Part shown: positions 9,672 through 16,494 of the stretch, in pieces
How the letters are laid out: each line of letters opens with the position of its first letter
Position numbering within the stretch: the stretch's first letter is position 1
Assembly: GCF_009735585.1 (NCBI RefSeq)
Contig: NZ_VJVW01000004.1
Location: forward strand, 473,771-537,770
DNA: 64,000 bases
Direction of reading: 5' to 3'
Source: Christiangramia aestuarii
GTDB taxonomy: Bacteria > Bacteroidota > Bacteroidia > Flavobacteriales > Flavobacteriaceae
The notes under the pieces: generated by a model
The model's input: only the letters and a program-made list of their open reading frames with translations
Told to the model about the DNA's origin: nothing
The model's database searches: none
Position numbers and translations under genes: made by a program

Positions 9672-10895
9672 ATGAATATCAAACTGCATATTATTAGCGT
9701 GCTGGCTTTATTGGTGCTTGTGGGTTGTGAGGAGAAAGCTGAAAAGGAAGGCCTGAACCAGGCCGAAGAGATGATCGCTGAAGTAAGCGAAAAGCATGCT
9801 CCAGATAAGCGAGTGGCCCTTTTTGACATAGAGGCGGTGAAAAAAGACAATTCCTTTGTGCTGAAAGGAGAATCCAATATGCCTGAAGCGGTAGAGGAGC
9901 TTCGGGAAAAAATGCGAGCTCAGGATCTTGAATTCAGGGACAGTATCAATCTTCTGCCAGATTCAGAAGGCCTAGAAGGAAAGACCATGGGCGTGGTGAA
10001 GATCTCTGTGGCCAATCTTCGTGATGAGCCAAAACATTCAGCACAGCTGGTTACCCAGGCAACCCTTGGAATGCCTTTAAAGGTCTATAAAAAAGAAGGG
10101 AGCTGGTATTATATCCAGACACCAGACGGATATCTGGCCTGGGTGGATTATGGCGGTATCGCCAATATGAGCGAGCAGGAGTTCTCCAACTGGAAATCTG
10201 CTGAAAAGCTTATCTACCTAAAACCTTTCGGAAGTTCTTATGAAAAGGCTGATGAATCCTCGCAGAGCGTTTCAGACCTGGTTGCCGGGGATATATTAGA
10301 GCTTCTAAGCGATGAAAATAAATTTTACAGGGTCAAGTATCCCCAGGGGAAAGAAGCTTATGTAGCGAAGTCTGAAGCTAAACCTTACCAGGAATGGCTT
10401 TCTTCCCTCGAAATGGAAAAGAAAGATTTGGTTGAAACTTCCAAAAAGTTAATGGGATTACCATATTTATGGGGAGGAACTTCTCCTAAGGGAGTTGATT
10501 GCAGCGGATTTACTAAAACCGTCTATTTCCTTAACGGAATTGTCTTGCCAAGGGATGCCTCGCAGCAGGTGCATACTGGTAAACTGGTGGACACTACCAG
10601 GAATTTTGAAAAGCTTATCCCAGGTGATCTGCTGTTCTTCGGAAGACCGGCGACCGATTCAACCTCAGAAAAAGTAGTGCATGTAGGAATGTGGATAGGG
10701 GATAACCAGTTTATTCATTCTATGGGCGATGTACATATCAGCAATATGGATAGCACAGCATCAGATTTTGACGAATATAATTATAACAGGTACCTAAGGA
10801 CCAAAAGGGTATTCAACCAGGAAGATGAAAAACTGCTCTACCTGAAGCAAAAGGATATATTCACCAATGGCGGAAACCAGGGAGCTGCAGAATAA
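9672..10895 (+). CDS. NlpC/P60 endopeptidase lipoprotein, YkfC-type gamma-D-glutamyl-L-diamino acid endopeptidase
   Basis: 407 residues from the ATG at 9672. The frame is open further upstream, but this start gives a clean signal peptide and lipobox (LVLVGC, Cys19) 13 bases after the epimerase stop. There are two SH3-like segments: about residues 95-165 (VKISVANLRDEPKHS and GSWYYIQTPDGYLAWV) and about 185-240. The C-terminal NlpC/P60 domain has YLWGGTSPKGVDCSGF with catalytic Cys277, HVGMWIG with His337, and FIHS with His349. The 12-residue His-His spacing equals that recalled for the Bacillus cereus YkfC structure. The enzyme cuts between D-Glu and the diamino acid of peptides with a free N-terminal L-Ala, giving L-Ala-D-Glu for the epimerase. 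As a lipoprotein it works outside the cytoplasm. Confidence 0.93.
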   Translation: MNIKLHIISVLALLVLVGCEEKAEKEGLNQAEEMIAEVSEKHAPDKRVALFDIEAVKKDNSFVLKGESNMPEAVEELREKMRAQDLEFRDSINLLPDSEGLEGKTMGVVKISVANLRDEPKHSAQLVTQATLGMPLKVYKKEGSWYYIQTPDGYLAWVDYGGIANMSEQEFSNWKSAEKLIYLKPFGSSYEKADESSQSVSDLVAGDILELLSDENKFYRVKYPQGKEAYVAKSEAKPYQEWLSSLEMEKKDLVETSKKLMGLPYLWGGTSPKGVDCSGFTKTVYFLNGIVLPRDASQQVHTGKLVDTTRNFEKLIPGDLLFFGRPATDSTSEKVVHVGMWIGDNQFIHSMGDVHISNMDSTASDFDEYNYNRYLRTKRVFNQEDEKLLYLKQKDIFTNGGNQGAAE

Positions 10896-10930
10896 GAGAT
10901 TTTATAATTAGTAGTTTAGTTGTTAGTTAG

Positions 10931-10962
10931 AAAGGTCTCCTGAATTGCGAGACCTTTTCTTT
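10931..10962. terminator. Bidirectional terminator between convergent operons
   Basis: Stem AAAGGTCTC at 10931-10939 pairs with 10949-10957 around a nine-base loop, with T-rich sequence on the right and A-rich sequence on the left. It lies between the YkfC-type gene and the stop codon of the amidase gene, so it can serve both strands. Confidence 0.75.
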
Positions 10963-11897
10963 TATAAATATTTCTGGTAAAGATCGTATAACACCTTGGT
11001 CTGGTCCTCGCTCAGGTAGGGGTTATCCATATCTTCCTGTATAAAATGCAGTTTAAATGCTTTGATCGCAGAGTCCAAATCTGAAACATCATAGCCAATG
11101 ATCTTAAGTGCCATACAATGATCAAAACTGGCCGGAACCACCTGCGGGAACATATATTTTTCCAGGAATGGCAGAGCATACCTGTCCGGCTGCAATTCAA
11201 ATCCTTCCGGAAATTGCCCGTAAAATTCATGGTCCATTTTTAGTTTTGCAACCTCGGCTTCATCATACCAGAGTCCGTAACCCTCTTCAGCCAGTCTTTT
11301 CCAGGGGAAATTAGCATTAGGATCCACCTTTCGGCTTGGCGCGATATCTGAATGTCCTATGAAATTCTTCGCCGGGATATTATATTTTTTCTTTAGTTGT
11401 TCCAAAACGTCCATCAGGCTGTTTATCTGGGCTTCCGTAAATTCTTCTGATCCATTATTGTCCAGCTCGATCCCGATAGAGGAAGAATTGAGGTCTGTGT
11501 TGTTCCCCCACATACCCACGCCTCCGTGCCATCCGCGGAAATAGTCATTCAGCATATGGTAGATGTCTCCTTCCCTGGAAATGACGTAATGCGCGCTCAC
11601 CTGGGCTCTGGGCAGGGTAAAGGTTTTAAGAGTCTGCTCCACAGAATCCTGGGCCGTGTGATGTATCACTACATAATTTGGTTTGCGCAGGTTAAAATTG
11701 GTGGTGCCTACGGCATACTCGCCATAGTTGAGGCTGTCGGTCTTTTTATCCTTTTTGGGGCTGAATTCAGTAAGCTCTTTTGCGAAATCCTTACTTCTTT
11801 TCTTGTAATACCTGTTGGTTTTCGAATACGGGTTCGAGGCACAGGAAACTACCAATACCGCAAGGATGATATAAGCTAAATATACCAGTCGGTTCAT
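10962..11897 (-). CDS. N-acetylmuramoyl-L-alanine amidase lipoprotein (Amidase_2, AmiD-like)
   Basis: 311 residues from the ATG at 11897. This start gives a proper signal peptide and lipobox (VLVVSC, Cys19), whereas the frame upstream of it runs into the preceding gene. The Amidase_2 domain spans about 73-200. Probable zinc ligands are His79 in VIHHTA, His182 in GHSDIAP and Asp192 in KVDPN, and the ten-residue spacing of the last two equals that of E. coli AmiD. A C-terminal helical region (FDHCMALKIIGYDV, SAIKAFKLHFIQ) resembles the peptidoglycan-binding-like tail of AmiD. It should remove stem peptides from MurNAc or anhydro-MurNAc at the outer membrane. It is the last gene of a minus-strand operon, 10 bases after the NagB-like fusion gene. 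Confidence 0.92.
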   Translation of the reverse strand: MNRLVYLAYIILAVLVVSCASNPYSKTNRYYKKRSKDFAKELTEFSPKKDKKTDSLNYGEYAVGTTNFNLRKPNYVVIHHTAQDSVEQTLKTFTLPRAQVSAHYVISREGDIYHMLNDYFRGWHGGVGMWGNNTDLNSSSIGIELDNNGSEEFTEAQINSLMDVLEQLKKKYNIPAKNFIGHSDIAPSRKVDPNANFPWKRLAEEGYGLWYDEAEVAKLKMDHEFYGQFPEGFELQPDRYALPFLEKYMFPQVVPASFDHCMALKIIGYDVSDLDSAIKAFKLHFIQEDMDNPYLSEDQTKVLYDLYQKYL

Positions 11898-11907
11898 TTC
11901 TATGCTT

Positions 11908-13827
11908 TTAGTAATCCCAGCGAACAAAAGCTTCCATTGCCTCGTAATTGGCCAGGCCAAGGTCATGGTATTTCACAGCGGTCTCGCGATTCCTTTCTTC
12001 AGCTCTTACCCAGAATTCCCTTTCATCATCACCCGGGAACACTGGTCTGTCTTTTTGTGACTGGTGCTGAAAGATGGCATGCCTTTTTCGCTGAACTTCC
12101 TGTGGTGATAGTGGCACGGCCATTTCGATCTCGTGAACCTGGAACTCTTCCCAGGCGCCTCGATATAGCCAGAACCAGCAGTCTTTCACCCAGCTTTCGG
12201 TCTTTTTTAGTCGTTTCAGGGCTTCCAGGACAATGCGGAAACAGGTGATATGAGTACCATGTGGATCGGCAAAATCACCTGCTGCAAAGACCTGGTGAGG
12301 TTTGATCTTCTGAAGCAGTTCCATGGTAAGCTGGATGTCTTTATCGGTCACCGGATTTTTCTTTCGCTTGCCCGTTTCGTAAAAAGGAAGCGCCATAAAG
12401 TGTATATGGTCATCCTTAAGCCCGGCATATCTCGCCCCGGCGATCGCTTCGGTCTTTCTTATAAAACCTTTTACCTCCTGAATCTCTTCCAGGTCTATAT
12501 CGTTAGGCTGTTTTGTTTTAAGGAATTCACGCATCTTTTCGTAGATAGCCGTAAACTTTGAAGTATCCTCTCCAATACTTGTCTTAAAATCTATAGCGAA
12601 TTCCATATACCTGAGCACGTCTGTATCCCAAACTGCGGTATTACCTGAAGTCTGGTAAGCTACATGAACATCGTGCCCCTGGTCTACGAGACGAATAAAG
12701 GTTCCGCCCATGGAGATGACATCGTCATCTGGATGTGGACTAAAAATGAGGGAGCGCTTATGTGAAGGCTCTTTTCTTTCCGGTCTCTGGGAATCATCGG
12801 CATTTGGCTTACCTCCGGGCCACCCGGTGATGCTGTGTTGTAACTGGTTAAAGACGTTGATATTGATGTCGTAGGCAGGTCCCTGTTCTGTCGCCAGCTG
12901 GGCCATGCCGTTAGAATTATAATCTTCTTCGGTTAATTTAAGAATAGGCTTTTTGGTGGTTTCAGATAACCAGATGACCGCTTTTTTAATGAGCTGCGGT
13001 GTCCAGTTACAATCTTTTACCAGCCATGGCGTATCGAACCTGGTAAGTTCTGAGGCTGCGTCTTCATCCAGGATGAACTCAACATTATCTGATAACTGCA
13101 GGAAAGTTGCCGGTACGTTAGAAGAGATCTCTCCTTCTACCGCTTTCCTGATAATTGGAGCTTTTTTCTTGCTCCAGGCCATCAGGATGATCTCTTTAGC
13201 CTTGAAAATGGTCCCGATGCCCATGGTTATGGCCTTGGTAGGTACATTTTCCTTACCTCCAAAGTCCCTGGAGGCATCCCGGCGGGTAAGGTCGTCCAGG
13301 GTCACCAGCCTGGTACCTGAATTGGGAGCAGAACCGGGTTCGTTAAAACCTATATGTCCCGTTCTACCAATTCCAAGGATCTGCAGGTCCAACCCACCAA
13401 CTTCAGAGATCTTCTTTTCATAGTCCAGGCAATAGTCTGCGATCTCCTCTTTTTTTAAAGTACCATCGGGGATATGAATATTTTCCCTTTTAATGTCTAT
13501 ATGATCAAAAAGCTGCTCATCCATGAAGCGTACATAGCTTTGCTTGGCTTCGGGATGCATGGGGTAATATTCATCCAGGTTGAATGTGATCACGTTTTTG
13601 AAACTAAGTCCCTCTTCCTTATGCATTCTGGCAAGTTCTTCATAAACCTCTACGGGAGTAGCTCCGGTTGCGAGACCTAAAACCGCATTTTCGCCTTTTT
13701 CCTGTTTGGCGGTAACGATATCTGCGATCCTTCGCGCAACTTTTTGGGAAGCTATATGCTCGTCTTTATAAACGCTTACCGCAAGCTTTTCAAAACGGGT
13801 CTCTTCTAATAGGTTTAATCTTGCCAT
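11908..13827 (-). CDS. NagB-like isomerase/deaminase domain fused to PIG-L (LmbE-like) deacetylase domain
   Basis: 639 residues, no signal peptide, so cytoplasmic. Residues about 10-285 form a NagB/SugP isomerase domain: GLATGATP at 51-58, FNLDEY at 83-87 (Asp85 matching E. coli NagB Asp72), and LGIGRTGHIGFNEP at 151-164 with His158 and Glu163. The residue matching E. coli Asp141, part of the ring-opening triad, is Thr156. Residues about 355-639 form a PIG-L domain with the zinc motif FSPHPDDD (His365, Asp368) and a later DPHGTH. PIG-L enzymes remove N-acetyl from GlcNAc-containing substrates. No nagA gene is seen in the window, so the second domain could supply deacetylation. Long proteins of this design are known to me from Bacteroidota as annotated glucosamine-6-phosphate deaminases. 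The changed active site makes that label uncertain. Confidence 0.88.
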   Translation of the reverse strand: MARLNLLEETRFEKLAVSVYKDEHIASQKVARRIADIVTAKQEKGENAVLGLATGATPVEVYEELARMHKEEGLSFKNVITFNLDEYYPMHPEAKQSYVRFMDEQLFDHIDIKRENIHIPDGTLKKEEIADYCLDYEKKISEVGGLDLQILGIGRTGHIGFNEPGSAPNSGTRLVTLDDLTRRDASRDFGGKENVPTKAITMGIGTIFKAKEIILMAWSKKKAPIIRKAVEGEISSNVPATFLQLSDNVEFILDEDAASELTRFDTPWLVKDCNWTPQLIKKAVIWLSETTKKPILKLTEEDYNSNGMAQLATEQGPAYDININVFNQLQHSITGWPGGKPNADDSQRPERKEPSHKRSLIFSPHPDDDVISMGGTFIRLVDQGHDVHVAYQTSGNTAVWDTDVLRYMEFAIDFKTSIGEDTSKFTAIYEKMREFLKTKQPNDIDLEEIQEVKGFIRKTEAIAGARYAGLKDDHIHFMALPFYETGKRKKNPVTDKDIQLTMELLQKIKPHQVFAAGDFADPHGTHITCFRIVLEALKRLKKTESWVKDCWFWLYRGAWEEFQVHEIEMAVPLSPQEVQRKRHAIFQHQSQKDRPVFPGDDEREFWVRAEERNRETAVKYHDLGLANYEAMEAFVRWDY

Positions 13828-13852
13828 TTTTTCTAAGGTTAAATTGTTCTGT

Positions 13853-15121
13853 TTAGGTTTCGGCTTTCAGCTTGGCTACCTGGTCCTTGAATACCTCTTC
13901 CATAACAGCGATCGTACCTCCGAACAAACTGGAATTAGAGCCCAGGTTAGACAGTTCTATCTGTGTCTTTTCCTTAAGCTGCATCATGCAATAAGTGTTG
14001 GTAGATTGCTGAATAGGTGTGGTGATAAATTGTTTTGCCTGCGCGATCTCGCTTTCCAGGATTATAAGTTCAGGGTTGAAGATCTGTATAAGGATGGCGA
14101 TACCCTTGCCCAGGCTAATGCCGATATCAGATAAAAGGTTGATCGCAAACTGGTCGCCTTTATTGGCTGCCTGAATGATCACCCTTGGATCCATTTTTTC
14201 AAAATCTTCTCCTGTAAGGTCGTTCAGGATAGAGGTCTGGCCCTTTTCAAGACCTTCCTTTGCTTTTCTTACCAGGGCAAGGCCAGAAGCTTCGGTCTCA
14301 AGACAACCTCTCTTTCCGCAGTGGCAAAGCAAACCATCTTCTACCATAGGGATATGACCAAATTCGCCGGCAAAACCGGAGTGGCCCGTATGCATTTTGC
14401 CACCCATGATTATTCCCAGGCCAATTCCCCAGTCCATGGAGATCACCAGTACGTTTTCCTTGTCCTTGGCCTTCCCGAACCTGTATTCGGCGAGGCAGGC
14501 ACTTTTAGAGTCATTCAGAATTACGACCGGTTTTTTGAACCGCTTTTCAAATTTTTCCTGAAGGGATTCCGGTTCCTGCTCTGTAAGATAATAGGTAAAG
14601 TTCTTTCCTTCGGTGGTTGATACCAGGCCAGGCATGCTGATCCCGATACCCAGGAGTTTATCCACATCTATGCCTGAAGTTTGTATGAACTCATCTGCTT
14701 TTTCATATAGGAAATCAACGATATTCGATTTCGGGGAAATTTCTGTTTCTATGGTTTCCTCGGTAATTATGGAATGATTGTTATCTGTGATGGCGATCTT
14801 GATCTTAAATCGCTTGATATGTATGCTTAGTACAAAAAAGGATTGCTCTTTGAGGCCATAAAGATCGGGTTTCCTACCGCCTTCAGATTTTCCCTGGCCG
14901 GCCTTTACCACGATACCTTTGTCCATTAAGGTGTTTATCAGGGACATGGAGGTGGGCAGGCTAATATTGAATTTTGAGCATATTTCGGCATTGGAAGTGC
15001 TTCCGTTAAGAAAAAGATATTTTACGATCTTTATCTTTTGCAGATACCTTTTCCTGTCGACATTACTAATGTCTTTAAGGACATCCTTGGTTATGAGGAA
15101 ATCGTTTAAGTTTTTAGTCAT
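13853..15121 (-). CDS. ROK-family transcriptional regulator (NagC/Mlc-like)
   Basis: 422 residues. The N-terminal winged helix-turn-helix occupies about 25-90 (TSNAEICSKFNISLPTSMSL, recognition-helix region, then GGRKPDLYGL). The ROK sugar-binding domain follows, with EFGHIP and the zinc signature CHCGKRGC at 266-273. This makes it a DNA-binding ROK protein of the NagC/Mlc/XylR class and not a free-standing sugar kinase, which lacks the HTH. It heads the minus-strand operon (25 bases before the NagB-like fusion) and diverges from nagX. It is the obvious candidate to control both operons through the AT-rich gap upstream, with an amino sugar or its phosphate as inducer. That regulatory role is inferred from position. 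Confidence 0.92.
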   Translation of the reverse strand: MTKNLNDFLITKDVLKDISNVDRKRYLQKIKIVKYLFLNGSTSNAEICSKFNISLPTSMSLINTLMDKGIVVKAGQGKSEGGRKPDLYGLKEQSFFVLSIHIKRFKIKIAITDNNHSIITEETIETEISPKSNIVDFLYEKADEFIQTSGIDVDKLLGIGISMPGLVSTTEGKNFTYYLTEQEPESLQEKFEKRFKKPVVILNDSKSACLAEYRFGKAKDKENVLVISMDWGIGLGIIMGGKMHTGHSGFAGEFGHIPMVEDGLLCHCGKRGCLETEASGLALVRKAKEGLEKGQTSILNDLTGEDFEKMDPRVIIQAANKGDQFAINLLSDIGISLGKGIAILIQIFNPELIILESEIAQAKQFITTPIQQSTNTYCMMQLKEKTQIELSNLGSNSSLFGGTIAVMEEVFKDQVAKLKAET

Positions 15122-15334
15122 AAGATTAGTTGAGAGTTTTATAAATCAGCTCAAAATACTTTCAAATATTTAAATCTCCCAAAGCAATAATTAAAATTAT
15201 AAAAAAAGGTCTCAATTAAAAAGCAATTAATTAAAAATTTTATTTAAGATAATTAAGTTAGTAAAAAAATATACTTTTATATAGTTATTTATTGGTTTAT
15301 TCATGGAATGAATTAATTGATTTTACTTGGAAAA
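15122..15334. promoter_or_regulatory. AT-rich divergent control region between ROK regulator and nagX-like gene
   Basis: 213 bases of strongly AT-rich DNA. It holds several copies of AATTAA-like words (near 15190-15260) and one imperfect inverted repeat: arm TTTATTCAT at 15296-15304, spacer GGA, arm ATGAATTAA at 15308-15316, with one mismatch in nine. The repeat lies just upstream of the nagX start. It is a plausible ROK operator, but no copy was found by eye before the other genes of the locus. No convincing TAnnTTTG element was found on either strand here. Confidence 0.45.
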
Positions 15335-16480
15335 ATGAATGCTCTTATGCCGGAACCTACATTAGAAAAGCAGCGATACCTTGCCCTGGACGTATTAAGG
15401 GGTCTAACGATTGCGCTTATGATCCTGGTGAACACGCCGGGTAGCTGGTCTACTATATATGCACCTTTTAAACATGCCGCCTGGCACGGGTTCACTATCA
15501 CAGACCTTGTTTTTCCTACCTTTTTGTTCGTGGTGGGGAACGCTGCCAGCTTTAGTTTACGTAAATATGAGCACGGGTCTGATTCCGGATTTTTAAAGAA
15601 GGTCCTTAAACGAAGCCTCATCATTTTCGTGATTGGTCTTCTTTTGAACGCATTTCCATTCGTGACACGTGAGGCAGGGGAGCTGGTTCTAAAGGATTTT
15701 TCAAATCTCAGGATCATGGGCGTTCTGCAAAGGATCGCCCTGTGCTATTTGTTTGGATCTATCCTCCTGCATTATCTTAGAACAAAGCAAATAGTCATCC
15801 TGAGTGTCTTGATCCTTCTGGCATACTGGGGCATTATGTGGTATTTTGGAACCCACCCAGGTCCATATAGCCTGGAACACAATGCGGCATTAAAGTTCGA
15901 TTTGCTTATTTTTCGTCCGGAAAACCTGTGGAGAGGTTTTGGGATGGCCTTTGATCCCGAGGGGTTATTAAGTACTCTGCCGGCAATAATCAATGTTATC
16001 GCGGGTTATATTGCAGGGAAGTTCATTCAGAGATCGGGAAATAATTTTACCACGGTTTGGAAATTGGCCGTAGCGGGTGTGATTTTATTGATCGTGGCCA
16101 TGCTGTGGTCACCCTATTTCCCAATAAATAAAGGTATCTGGACCAGTACGTTCGTACTTTACAGCACCGGTTGGGACCTGTTGTTACTTGGTTTGCTTAT
16201 CATGGTTATCGAGATCTTCAACCTGAAAAAATGGACCTACTTCTTCCAGGCCTTTGGCAGGAACCCCCTGTTCATTTTTATAATGTCTGGAGTGGTTGTA
16301 ATGCTAATGGCAGTGATCTATATTGGTGGTGAATCTTTAAAATTGTGGTTGTACCAGAATCTTTATCTCAGCTGGTTAACTGATTATAATGCCTCATTGG
16401 CTTTTGCCATTAGTTATATGTTACTGATGTGGCTGCTGGGATACCTGCTGGACAGGAAAAAGATCTATATAAAAGTTTAA
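15335..16480 (+). CDS. NagX-like membrane acyltransferase (DUF5009, heparan-alpha-glucosaminide N-acetyltransferase family)
   Basis: 381 residues from the ATG at 15335. An in-frame TTG at 15317 would add six residues and overlap the inverted repeat, so it is less likely. The start of the domain, RYLALDVLRGLTIALMILVN, is the hallmark of the YeiB/HGSNAT/OpgC-like acyltransferase group. It is followed by about ten membrane segments and a WHGFTITDLVFPTFLFVVGN stretch with the conserved His. NagX-type genes occur in GlcNAc utilization clusters of proteobacteria. HGSNAT uses cytosolic acetyl-CoA to acetylate a glucosamine on the far side of the membrane. Here it would handle amino sugar in the periplasm or during import, which is inference. 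The GH3 fusion gene follows 14 bases later. Confidence 0.88.
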   Translation: MNALMPEPTLEKQRYLALDVLRGLTIALMILVNTPGSWSTIYAPFKHAAWHGFTITDLVFPTFLFVVGNAASFSLRKYEHGSDSGFLKKVLKRSLIIFVIGLLLNAFPFVTREAGELVLKDFSNLRIMGVLQRIALCYLFGSILLHYLRTKQIVILSVLILLAYWGIMWYFGTHPGPYSLEHNAALKFDLLIFRPENLWRGFGMAFDPEGLLSTLPAIINVIAGYIAGKFIQRSGNNFTTVWKLAVAGVILLIVAMLWSPYFPINKGIWTSTFVLYSTGWDLLLLGLLIMVIEIFNLKKWTYFFQAFGRNPLFIFIMSGVVVMLMAVIYIGGESLKLWLYQNLYLSWLTDYNASLAFAISYMLLMWLLGYLLDRKKIYIKV

Positions 16481-16494
16481 GAATTGAAATTGAA

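Noticed and set aside
12953..13423. 156-codon plus-strand ORF inside the NagB/PIG-L gene
   Set aside because: Shadow of the well-supported minus-strand gene. No recognisable domain.
16429..16494. Upstream extension of the GH3 fusion gene
   Set aside because: It overlaps nagX-like coding sequence, and the ATG at 16495 starts a proper signal peptide.
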